Source: Christensenella tenuis
Lineage (GTDB): Bacteria > Bacillota > Clostridia > Christensenellales > Christensenellaceae
Assembly (NCBI RefSeq): GCF_014287795.1
Contig: NZ_JACOON010000002.1
Location: 310,001 to 374,000 of the forward strand
DNA length: 64,000 bases
Direction: 5' to 3'
Every line of letters begins with the position of its first letter. The stretch's first letter is position 1. The notes under the pieces were generated by a model. That model was not told the origin of the DNA. It worked only from the letters and a program-made list of their open reading frames with translations, and did no database searches. The position numbers and the translations under genes are program-made. Below are positions 26,071 through 33,991 of the stretch, piece by piece.

Positions 26071-26885
26071 GTGAAAAACGTTCGGCATGGGACATCGTAC
26101 AGATAGCGCGCGATCCCAAAAGGATCACCTCCCAATACATCATCAACAATATTTTTACGGATTTTCTGGAAATGCACGGAGATAAGCTGTTTGCGGATGA
26201 CGCGGCGGTCATCGGAGGAGTCGGGTTCCTGGAAGGAATCCCGGTCACGGTCATCGGGCAGGAAAAGGGCGTAGACCTGCGCGATAAGGTCAACCGTAAT
26301 TTTGGCTGCTCAAACCCGGAAGGATACCGCAAATCCCTGCGGCTGATGCGGCAGGCGGAAAAATTCCACCGCCCAGTCGTCTGTATTGTAGACACGCAGG
26401 GAGCGTTCTGCGGAATCGGTGCAGAAGAGCGGGGTGTGGCGGAATCCATTGCCCGCAACCTGATGGAGCTTTCGCGGCTCAAAACGCCGGTATTAAGCCT
26501 GTTTATCGGCGAAGGAGGAAGCGGCGGGGCGATCGCCCTGGCCGTGGCAGATAAGCGCGTGATGCTTGAAAACGCGCTCTATTCCATTCTTTCACCCGAG
26601 GGCTTTTCCAGTATTCTGTGGAAAGATTCGTCCCGTGCGGCGGAGGCGGCTGAGCTGATGCGCATGACAGCCTCGGAGATCAGGGAAATGGGCCTCATAG
26701 ACGATGTGCTCCCAGAACCGGAAGGCGGCGCACAGGCGGGCGATGGCGGCGCGTTTGCAGGAGAAATCAAAAAATACCTTGTACAGAGCGTGAAAGAGCT
26801 GCTGGCAGAACCGCTTGAAAACCTGCTCGAAAAACGTTATGCAAAACTTCGATCCTTCGGACAGAATGCGGTTGTCGAAAAATAG
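26067..26885 (+). CDS. accA: Acetyl-CoA carboxylase carboxyltransferase, alpha subunit
   Basis: 272 residues. The crotonase-fold domain shows VDTQGAFCGIGAEERG and GEGGSGGAIAL. It forms the A2B2 carboxyltransferase with AccD. The C-terminal part (about residues 215-232) is Gly/Ala-rich and variable. It is the last gene of the operon, followed by a strong terminator. Confidence 0.95.
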   Translation: MSEKRSAWDIVQIARDPKRITSQYIINNIFTDFLEMHGDKLFADDAAVIGGVGFLEGIPVTVIGQEKGVDLRDKVNRNFGCSNPEGYRKSLRLMRQAEKFHRPVVCIVDTQGAFCGIGAEERGVAESIARNLMELSRLKTPVLSLFIGEGGSGGAIALAVADKRVMLENALYSILSPEGFSSILWKDSSRAAEAAELMRMTASEIREMGLIDDVLPEPEGGAQAGDGGAFAGEIKKYLVQSVKELLAEPLENLLEKRYAKLRSFGQNAVVEK

Positions 26886-26893
26886 GCGGACTT

Positions 26894-26925
26894 AAAAACA
26901 GGAAGCGCACGCTTCCTGTTTTTTC
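26894..26925 (+). terminator. Terminator of the fatty acid operon
   Basis: A perfect 13-bp stem (AAAAACAGGAAGC 26894-26906 with GCTTCCTGTTTTT 26911-26923) around a GCAC loop, with T residues in and after the stem. Confidence 0.93.
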
Positions 26926-27354
26926 ATGCCTGCAAAAAATTGCAGACATTAGAATGCTCCTCACTGCGCGGGGAAGTTCAAAAAAGATGAAATATCCCTC
27001 CTGAAAAATGCATCAAATTTAATAGGATAGAAGTTAGCCGATTTTTGGTTCTATCTAAAAAAAGCTCAAATAAATAGACAAATTTGTTAGAGGATACTTC
27101 CGGATACAGATTAAAAAAAGGCGGGGAAAATTAGGGGAAGGCCCCAAAGCCGGACCCACGCAGGCATGTGAAAAGCAATGGATTTAAGGGATCAACCGCT
27201 GTTTCTTATTTTCTCAAACCATTTGCGTTAGCCAAGATCCGAATGTAAAATTATGCTGCTCCTGCTGCATCTTCCGGTAGACGAAACAGCAATTATATGC
27301 AATAATAAGTACTGAAATTCAAGCAGCCTTGTGCAGTAAAAGGAGAGGCGTTTT
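26926..27354. other. Intergenic region before the transglutaminase-like gene
   Basis: About 430 bp without a supported gene. It holds a hairpin GATAGAA 27026-27032 with TTCTATC 27049-27055, and a GGGG-AAGG-CCCC hairpin at 27134-27145 in a GC-rich patch (27120-27170). I found no match to the cyclic-di-GMP riboswitch core. The start codon at 27355 follows AGGAGAGG. Confidence 0.4.
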
Positions 27355-29544
27355 ATGACAATGTTAAAATTCCACAAAATTTTATCGGCTGTGCTTGCAG
27401 CCTGTTTATTCTCGTGTTGCATTATAAGTGGTTCTACGACCGCATTTGCCGAAGAAAATGTTGCCATCGCAGATGGCCTTGCGGATACATATAAAATCTC
27501 AGGCGCCGAAGAAAATGAAAATTTTAAGGAGAATGGTACTGCATCTGACTCCTTTGGAACAATAAATGGAACAGAATCTGGTACTGAAGAAGATACGGGC
27601 AAATTTGAAGAAAAAGACAGCGAAAAGAATGAGCCGGCAGAAAATTTCGAAAAAGGAACCGCGGAAATCGGGCATGGGAATAGTTTTACGGTGGGAACTT
27701 CTGACGAAAGTTTAAATGAAGCTGTGAACAAGGCTAACGCCTCCAATATTTCAGGTATGGCTTCTGATGAGGATTCTGAAAATGCGGCAAGGCAGGCGTC
27801 GGGATTAAGCCTCTCTGTTACATATCCGGATCAAATTCAATGTGGAACGCCGGTTACATTTACCATGACGGCAACAGGCGGATCCGGCAATTATAAATAT
27901 CGAATTCACAGCTTAGTTGTATATGAAGGTTCAGAGCGGGTACCGGTCTATGACATCAGTTATGGATCTAATAGTATCTATAGTGAAAAAAATACGTTTG
28001 AGTTCACTTTTTGGGCGTCAGGTACATACTATATTCGTTTTAGCGCTATAGATATGGAGACATACCAAAGTGTGAATACAGGCATTTTTGAGTATGTATT
28101 GAATATACAGGATGCCAACTATCCGTCAGTGGAACAAATTGTCGATGATACTGCAGCAAAATGCCTGAAAGAATGTACCACAGATTTTGAGAAAGCGGTA
28201 TGGCTGCATGATTGGATTTTAGAGAATGCTGATTATGACTATTCGTATAGTTATTCTTCAGCAGAAGGAGTTCTTGCAAGAGGGAAGGGAACCTGTGAAG
28301 CATATCATAGGGCCTATGTAATGCTCCTGGATAAGGTTGGCATTGCAACAGGACGGATTACCGGAAATGGCCATGTCTGGACGGCTGTAAAGATGGATGG
28401 GGACTGGTACCAGGTTGACAGTACATGGGATGATATGGGTGCGGCGTATCAAGGAACTTATTATGAGCACATGTATTTTGGATTAACAGACAGCATTATG
28501 GGACTCGTGCATTCGGATCATAAATCTTCCGTGCCCGGTTATGAATCAACAGCTTTGGAAAACAATTATTTTATAAAAACAGGGGAAATAGCCCGATGGT
28601 CAGAGCCGTTCGCCGAGTTGGCAAAAGAAAATATTGAAAGCGGCAAAATGAATTTTTCTCTTCCTGTAACAGATACTATGCCGGATAGCTATAAAAATGT
28701 TATTTATAATCTTGTAGCCTATCAACTGTCAAAACAGAGTTGGAACGGGATGGATATATCGGCTTCCTATGAAGATTCCACGATTACAATAAAAGCAGAG
28801 GCAGGGCTGACTTCTTTTGTAGAGCGCCTGTATCAAAAAACATTGGGCCGAACAGCGGACGCGGCTGGATTGAACTATTGGGTGGACGGCCTCAAGGCGA
28901 AGAAATTAACGGGCGTAGCAGCGGCGGGCAACTTCATCTTCAGTAAAGAGTTCACAAACAAGAACCTGAGCGACAGCGCGTATCTTGATGTGATGTACGA
29001 GGCGATGCTCGGACGGAATGCGGATGCAGGAGGTAAGGCGTACTGGCAGAACTATTTAAACGATGGGTGCAGCCGGAAGTATATCTTCGCAAATTTTGCA
29101 GCATCGAAGGAATTCAAGGAAATCTGTGCGGAGTATGGGATTGCAGCGGGAAGTTATACGAGCAATGAAGCGCGTGACAAAAATCCGCAGATAACGGCGT
29201 TTGTGAACCGAATGTATATGAAATGCATGGGACGGAAGGGCGATGCAGACGGCCTTAATTACTGGGCGCAGGGACTTTTGAATAAGCGCCTGACGGGGGC
29301 GTCGCTTGCAAGCAGCTTCATAGGAAGCAAAGAGTTTACAAATAAGAACCTGAGTGGCAGCGCGTATCTTGATGTGATGTACGAGGCGATGTTCGGACGG
29401 AAAGCAGATGCAGGCGGCAAGGCATACTGGCAGAACCAAATGAGCAAAGGAATAAGCAGACAGAAGGTACTGGCGTCGTTTATAAATTCGCTGGAGTACA
29501 GTAAGATCTGCACAACGTATGGGATCGTAAGAGGAAGTATATAA
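27355..29544 (+). CDS. Secreted transglutaminase-like protein with DUF4214 repeats
   Basis: 729 residues. A signal peptide (about residues 1-30, ending TTAFAEE) is followed by a low-complexity Glu/Ser-rich stretch to about 145, a beta-rich domain, then a transglutaminase-like core with Cys314 (GKGTCEAYH), His340 (GNGHVWTAV) and Asp355 (QVDSTWDD). The C-terminal 240 residues carry four copies of the LGR-x-D-x2-G-x-YW module typical of DUF4214, arranged as two pairs. It probably acts outside the cell on peptides or cell wall, with DUF4214 as a binding module; the substrate is unknown. Its codon use is more AT-rich than its neighbours in the first two thirds. Confidence 0.85.
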   Translation: MTMLKFHKILSAVLAACLFSCCIISGSTTAFAEENVAIADGLADTYKISGAEENENFKENGTASDSFGTINGTESGTEEDTGKFEEKDSEKNEPAENFEKGTAEIGHGNSFTVGTSDESLNEAVNKANASNISGMASDEDSENAARQASGLSLSVTYPDQIQCGTPVTFTMTATGGSGNYKYRIHSLVVYEGSERVPVYDISYGSNSIYSEKNTFEFTFWASGTYYIRFSAIDMETYQSVNTGIFEYVLNIQDANYPSVEQIVDDTAAKCLKECTTDFEKAVWLHDWILENADYDYSYSYSSAEGVLARGKGTCEAYHRAYVMLLDKVGIATGRITGNGHVWTAVKMDGDWYQVDSTWDDMGAAYQGTYYEHMYFGLTDSIMGLVHSDHKSSVPGYESTALENNYFIKTGEIARWSEPFAELAKENIESGKMNFSLPVTDTMPDSYKNVIYNLVAYQLSKQSWNGMDISASYEDSTITIKAEAGLTSFVERLYQKTLGRTADAAGLNYWVDGLKAKKLTGVAAAGNFIFSKEFTNKNLSDSAYLDVMYEAMLGRNADAGGKAYWQNYLNDGCSRKYIFANFAASKEFKEICAEYGIAAGSYTSNEARDKNPQITAFVNRMYMKCMGRKGDADGLNYWAQGLLNKRLTGASLASSFIGSKEFTNKNLSGSAYLDVMYEAMFGRKADAGGKAYWQNQMSKGISRQKVLASFINSLEYSKICTTYGIVRGSI
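28945..29054 (+). repeat. DNA repeat within DUF4214 region, copy 1
   Basis: About 110 bp nearly identical to 29329-29438, offset 384 bp (128 codons). Most differences are single bases, many silent. Confidence 0.85.
29329..29438 (+). repeat. DNA repeat within DUF4214 region, copy 2
   Basis: Second copy of the repeat at 28945-29054. Near-identity at DNA level points to recent duplication or gene conversion of this module. Confidence 0.85.
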
Positions 29545-29571
29545 AAAAGAAAAAAATCACGCCAAAAGAAC

Positions 29572-29605
29572 GGGGCTGCCCTTATTGCCGGAGCGGCCCC
29601 TTTTT
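29572..29605 (+). terminator. Terminator of the transglutaminase-like gene
   Basis: GGGGCTGC 29572-29579 pairs with GCGGCCCC 29593-29600 (one G-U) and runs into five T residues. Confidence 0.88.
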
Positions 29606-30038
29606 CGCATAGGTAGATAAAAAATTTATAAGGCGTGCGAATATTTTGAGAATGCAGAATCTGGTGCCGGCCCGCTGGCCAGCTAACTCCTTCTGCCATC
29701 CCTGTTTTTGAATTTGGGAAGGGCTATTGCCGGCACCCGTTACAGGAGCGGCCCATGTGGCCTGGCTGGCCGAAGAAGATTTTCCATTTGGAAGGGAGCC
29801 GGGCAAAATTGATCCATAATACGCCGGCTGGAAACCTTTTTTGCAGGGCGCAGGATCTTCATCAGCATTCTTTATCCGTTGGCGGACAGTTTAAGCTTTT
29901 CTATTCTAAGAGCGTGCCTTTTTGTGCGGGAGGATGCGCCTTAGGAGAAAACCCGAGTTGAGCGGGGGAAATCCGTATGTTATGATAAAATAGAAACCAA
30001 AATATCTGCCAAATACGCGGTGCTGTTGGAGGATAACG
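29606..30038. other. Intergenic region with an inverted repeat
   Basis: About 430 bp without a supported gene; short open frames here lack binding sites. GGTGCCGGC 29663-29671 is the exact inverse of GCCGGCACC 29729-29737. A TAAAAT-like -10 box lies near 29985, before the stalk protein gene. Confidence 0.4.
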
Positions 30039-31859
30039 ATGAAACGGAAAACTTACGTGTGTATTGCTCTCGTGATTTTGCTTATAGCGGTGTTGGCGTT
30101 GCCCGCCTTCGCACAGACTTCCGCCGGGGAGAGCGGCGGGAAAGAGGCTCCCTCGGTTCCCGCGATTGGAATGAATATGATCTTTACCGATACAGGCGGC
30201 AAGCCGCTTGCGGAAACGGAAGTGTTTCTGCAGGAGGATGTCGATACGGAATATGTATATAATGGAGTCACGGATAAAGACGGGAGGTTTTCCCTGCCCT
30301 CTGTTCCAATTTCGGATTTTCAACTGATTACCAAAGATAAAGAAGATAACCTGACCGGAGCGGTAAAAGTGCATCTTTATCCTGCGGACCAAACGGAAAT
30401 CATTGGCAGGCCGGAAAATGTGGTCGAACCGATTAACCTGGCCCGTTCAAAAAATGCGGCGCTGCTGACCGGGAAAACCGCGTCTGCGGCAACCAATGGG
30501 CCACTTGTGCCTGAAAGCCTGGAGGCGTATACCTATGAAGTGAATGTTAACCAGAAAGCGATGGCAGTCGATTTTGTATTTCAAGTCCCGGCAGACGGAA
30601 AAATCCTGATGACAGGCGCGGCAGACGGCGTATTGCCCGAACCCACGCCAGAGCCGACGGGAGAGCCGGCCCCCACAATGGAACCCACACCCACGCTGGA
30701 GCCGACAATAGAGCCAACAAAGGAACCTGCGCCGACAGAGGAGCCTGCGCCGCAGCCAACTGAACAGCCGACGGCTGCCCCAACCCCGACGGCGCCCATG
30801 CCGACCGCGACTGCAATGCCGACGGCTGCGCCTACAACAGCACCCACGCCAGTTCCCACTGCCGCGCCAACCACTCCGCCCGAGCGCGTGAACCTGAAGC
30901 TCTACCTGATGGATGCAAAAGGAAATGCCCTTCCCGGCTATTTCGCAAGTATCGGCGATCATCATCAGGGGATGGCGAATGCAACGGGAACGGTCTATTT
31001 CTCCAATATTGATCCGGATGCGGTGGAAACCATGCAGGTGTACGACCATGATACGGATGTGCGCGGACGCTGCAAGGTAATGTTTGTGGAGGGAGAGACA
31101 ACTGCAGTCAGCCAAAAAGATCATGTATATGTTGTTACCTATCAGCAGGGGACGCAAGATATTTATATGTCCACAGACGTCAATACGGATGGAAATGAAA
31201 ATACGGAGCTTATCCTTCTAAAAGCATCAGCCAGGCCGATGGCACATGGCGGAACAGCCAATGACGATAAAAAGGATCAGCCTGCGGAACTTGCCGGGGA
31301 GCCGGGCATGAGCGGATATCTCGTCGATGCCAAAGGCCTTCCGGCTATAGGCGCAACGGTAGAAAGCCTCAATACGGAAAACCATGGCATGCTCAGCGGC
31401 GTAACGGATGACAGCGGTTACTTTGAAATCAGCGCGCTTTCAAATGGAAACCATAAGATTACCGCAACGGCGGAAGATGGAACGTATATCGGCCAGGTGA
31501 AGTTTACCGTGCAGGAAGCGGATGCCACGGGTATCGTGTCCCGTAACGGCAAATTGATCCTCAGCATCGCAAAGGGCGCAAAGGAAGTTTATCTGAACCT
31601 CGTAGCTGATGGAGCCGGCACTCTCACAATTTCGGACGTATCCGATACTGCCGCCATAAAGCCGGCGCAGGAGACCGCATCGCCGTCGCCCACAACCAGC
31701 CCCGCCCCCCTGCCGGCGGATGCGCAGGGCGGGGGAATCGCCCCTCTTGTTGTCATCGTCGTGATAATTGCTGCCGCTGCGGCTGCATTGCTGGCGGTAT
31801 TCATGGTAAAACGCAGCAAAGGCCGCCGAGGGGCTAGCGATGACCGTAATCGGTTGTAA
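30039..31859 (+). CDS. Surface protein with Pro/Thr-rich stalk and Cna-B/carboxypeptidase-like repeats
   Basis: 606 residues. A signal peptide (residues 1-27) is followed by a first beta-sandwich repeat (TDTGGKPLAETEVFLQED), a stalk of about 80 residues made of Pro, Thr, Glu and Ala (near 203-283), two further beta-sandwich repeats (LMDAKGNALPGYFASIGD; LVDAKGLPAIGATVESLN), a second Pro/Ser/Thr linker and a C-terminal membrane anchor (LVVIVVIIAAAAAALLAVFMV) with a short basic tail. The repeats look like CarboxypepD_reg or SpaA-like folds. It has no LPXTG. It is probably a cell-surface display or adhesion protein, similar in plan to the protein at position 2. Confidence 0.75.
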   Translation: MKRKTYVCIALVILLIAVLALPAFAQTSAGESGGKEAPSVPAIGMNMIFTDTGGKPLAETEVFLQEDVDTEYVYNGVTDKDGRFSLPSVPISDFQLITKDKEDNLTGAVKVHLYPADQTEIIGRPENVVEPINLARSKNAALLTGKTASAATNGPLVPESLEAYTYEVNVNQKAMAVDFVFQVPADGKILMTGAADGVLPEPTPEPTGEPAPTMEPTPTLEPTIEPTKEPAPTEEPAPQPTEQPTAAPTPTAPMPTATAMPTAAPTTAPTPVPTAAPTTPPERVNLKLYLMDAKGNALPGYFASIGDHHQGMANATGTVYFSNIDPDAVETMQVYDHDTDVRGRCKVMFVEGETTAVSQKDHVYVVTYQQGTQDIYMSTDVNTDGNENTELILLKASARPMAHGGTANDDKKDQPAELAGEPGMSGYLVDAKGLPAIGATVESLNTENHGMLSGVTDDSGYFEISALSNGNHKITATAEDGTYIGQVKFTVQEADATGIVSRNGKLILSIAKGAKEVYLNLVADGAGTLTISDVSDTAAIKPAQETASPSPTTSPAPLPADAQGGGIAPLVVIVVIIAAAAAALLAVFMVKRSKGRRGASDDRNRL

Positions 31860-31888
31860 ACGCAAACGAAAATAGAAGAGAACACAAA

Positions 31889-31918
31889 AGGGCTGCCCTG
31901 ATAAGAAAAGGCAGCCCC
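31889..31918 (-). terminator. Terminator of the pit/PhoU-like operon
   Basis: GGGCTGCC 31890-31897 and GGCAGCCC 31910-31917 form an 8-bp stem. The T-rich tail (TTTTGTGTT) is on the minus strand, so it mainly serves the minus-strand operon, between two convergent genes. Confidence 0.75.
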
Positions 31919-31939
31919 ATGGATTCAAAACAGATGGAA

Positions 31940-32563
31940 TCAACTGTTTTTCATAACGATGATCTCGAGTATGTTCGCGACTTCCTCGCATGCGTCGCAG
32001 CAGCCTTCCAGATAATTATAGGTCTTAGACCACACCATAATTTCAATGGGGTCGCTTGACTGCACATGCAAATTACGCATCGCGCGGGTATAGAGCAAAT
32101 CTCCCTCGCCTTCAAGATCGTTGACTTCAATAATACAGTCCCCAAGAAGCTCCGATTTTTTGAAATTGCGGAATTCCTGTATCGCTTTTTTCAGGGAACA
32201 ACAGCACGCAACGATAATATCCATAAATTCCAGCGCTTCAGGGCGGATTGTGCGGATGTTGAATGTATAAATTTTAACCAGTACATCTTCGAGCGCGTCC
32301 GTAACGTCGTCGATTTTTTGCGTAAGCTCGGTCACATCCTCGCGCTCGATAGGCGGCAGGAACTCACGGATCAGCACTTTCATCATCTGGTGCTTGTCGC
32401 CGTCCGCGGCATGCTCTATTTCATGCATTGCCGTCATTGCCTCTTCGAGCCGGTCCGGGTCGAAGTTCCTAAGCGTTTCATTCAAAAGGGATGCTGCGGC
32501 GCAGGAAGAATCCACCGCTTTTACGAATGCTTCAAAATAATCAAAAGAATGCTTTTTCGCCAT
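31940..32563 (-). CDS. PhoU-like (DUF47) phosphate transport accessory protein
   Basis: 207 residues, all helical, with two PhoU-like three-helix repeats (MHEIEHAADGDKHQM; EVNDLEGEGDLLYTRAM). The E/D-x3-D/E clusters that bind metal in PhoU proteins are visible. It belongs to the DUF47 family that pairs with Pit transporters and is thought to regulate them. It is encoded 41 bp downstream of the Pit gene in one operon. Confidence 0.9.
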   Translation of the reverse strand: MAKKHSFDYFEAFVKAVDSSCAAASLLNETLRNFDPDRLEEAMTAMHEIEHAADGDKHQMMKVLIREFLPPIEREDVTELTQKIDDVTDALEDVLVKIYTFNIRTIRPEALEFMDIIVACCCSLKKAIQEFRNFKKSELLGDCIIEVNDLEGEGDLLYTRAMRNLHVQSSDPIEIMVWSKTYNYLEGCCDACEEVANILEIIVMKNS

Positions 32564-32604
32564 GATAAATCCTCCGGAGTTTGCTTGATATTATTTCAAA
32601 TAGA

Positions 32605-33657
32605 TCAGAATACAGCCATGAACAAAAGCGCCATAAAAAAGCCGATGATGCCGCAGCCGGGGAAGGTTAGGATCCATGCCATAAACATCTCTTTTACTAC
32701 GCCCCAATTGACGGAAGAGACGCGCCGCGCTGCGCCCACACCCATAATCGCCGTCGTTTTGGTATGCGTCGTGCTGACTGGAAGCCCGGTAAGGGACGAA
32801 GCAAGAAGGCACACGGTCGCGGACATATCCGCGTCAAATCCCTGGTATCCTTTGAGGTGCACCATATCCATGCCTACCGCTTTGATAATACGGTATCCGC
32901 CGATCGAAGTTCCAAGCGCCATCACCGCCGAACACAGGATCATCAACCAGATCGGGATTTCAAAAGTCGTGACATTCGCCTGCCCCCTGGCAAGGAAAAT
33001 ACCGAGCAGGAATACGCCCATGAACTTCTGGCCATCCTGCGCGCCGTGCATAAAAGACATTGCTGCAGCTCCGCCGATCTGTCCATAGTGGAAGAAGCGG
33101 TCGGTCCGGCGCCGGTCTTTATATTTGCAAAGATGGGTGGTGAGCTTGGCGGATAGCCATCCCAGCCCAAATCCAAGCCCGGTAGAAAGCGCAAGGCCGT
33201 ATAAGACTTTGACCCATTCCGCGCCATTGATGCCTCCAAGTCCTCCGTGCATGGCAATCGCCGCACCCGAAAGTCCGGCGATGAGCGCGTGGCTTTCACT
33301 GGTAGGGATGCCGAACCGCCACGCAACGGTGGCCCATGTTACAATGGCGACCATCGCCGCGCACAGGGCAACCAGCGCCTCGTGCGAATCCCCGCCGAAA
33401 TCCACCATACTGTAGATCGTATAGGCGACGGTAGCGTTCACCATGGTCATCACCAGCACGCCGAGAAAATTAAAAACAGCCGCCATCAAAATGGCCGGCT
33501 TTGGTTTTAACGCGCGAGTGGAAACACACGTTGCAATTGCATTCGGTGCGTCCGTCCATCCATTTACAAGAATTACGCCCAACGTCAGTAATACGGTAAT
33601 CAAAAGGGCGGGATTGGAACCAAGCTGGGAAATAAACTCTGAAAGCGAAATTGTCAT
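32605..33657 (-). CDS. Pit-family inorganic phosphate transporter
   Basis: 350 residues from the ATG at 33657, behind GAGGA; an ATG at 33681 would add eight residues. About ten membrane segments and the two family signatures WTDAPNAIATCVSTRAL (near residue 35) and TGLPVSTTHTKTTAIMG (near residue 300). It imports phosphate with protons or sodium. It is followed by its PhoU-like partner. Confidence 0.92.
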   Translation of the reverse strand: MTISLSEFISQLGSNPALLITVLLTLGVILVNGWTDAPNAIATCVSTRALKPKPAILMAAVFNFLGVLVMTMVNATVAYTIYSMVDFGGDSHEALVALCAAMVAIVTWATVAWRFGIPTSESHALIAGLSGAAIAMHGGLGGINGAEWVKVLYGLALSTGLGFGLGWLSAKLTTHLCKYKDRRRTDRFFHYGQIGGAAAMSFMHGAQDGQKFMGVFLLGIFLARGQANVTTFEIPIWLMILCSAVMALGTSIGGYRIIKAVGMDMVHLKGYQGFDADMSATVCLLASSLTGLPVSTTHTKTTAIMGVGAARRVSSVNWGVVKEMFMAWILTFPGCGIIGFFMALLFMAVF

Positions 33658-33991
33658 ATCGGTTTCCTCTGCTACGGGCAAAATGATTGCTATTACAATA
33701 ATTACTATACCCGCAAATCATAAAAAAATTCTAAATTGCGTAAAATTATTTTTACATTAAATTTGCTTCGACAAATCTGGGGGAATGCACCGCGGCATTT
33801 CCCATGGATAACGCCCTATGTGAAAGGACAATTCCTGTGAATTCCGTAAAACGGCAGGATGTTTCCGTTGCCGTGCTCTACCGGAAAAATAGTGCAGATA
33901 AAAGGCTCCGGCGCCACAGCAAGGGGCCGAAGCCTTTTATCCTCTCTACAAACCTTATATGTTCCGTAGACATCCCGGGAAGTTTTGGTGG
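33658..33991. other. Intergenic region between pit and yhgE-like genes
   Basis: About 330 bp. It holds AT-rich promoter-like sequence for the minus-strand pit operon (33690-33770) and the terminator of the yhgE-like gene (33898-33938). The open frame on the + strand at 33804 is antisense to yhgE and has no support. Confidence 0.5.
33898..33938 (-). terminator. Terminator of the YhgE/Pip gene
   Basis: On the minus strand AAAGGCTTCGGC pairs with GCCGGAGCCTTT (one G-U) around a 12-nt loop, then TTTTAT. Confidence 0.85.

Noticed and set aside
27120..27200. Possible cyclic-di-GMP riboswitch
   Set aside because: The string CCACGCAGGCA is only superficially similar to the class I core; the GAAA tetraloop helix and its receptor are not present.
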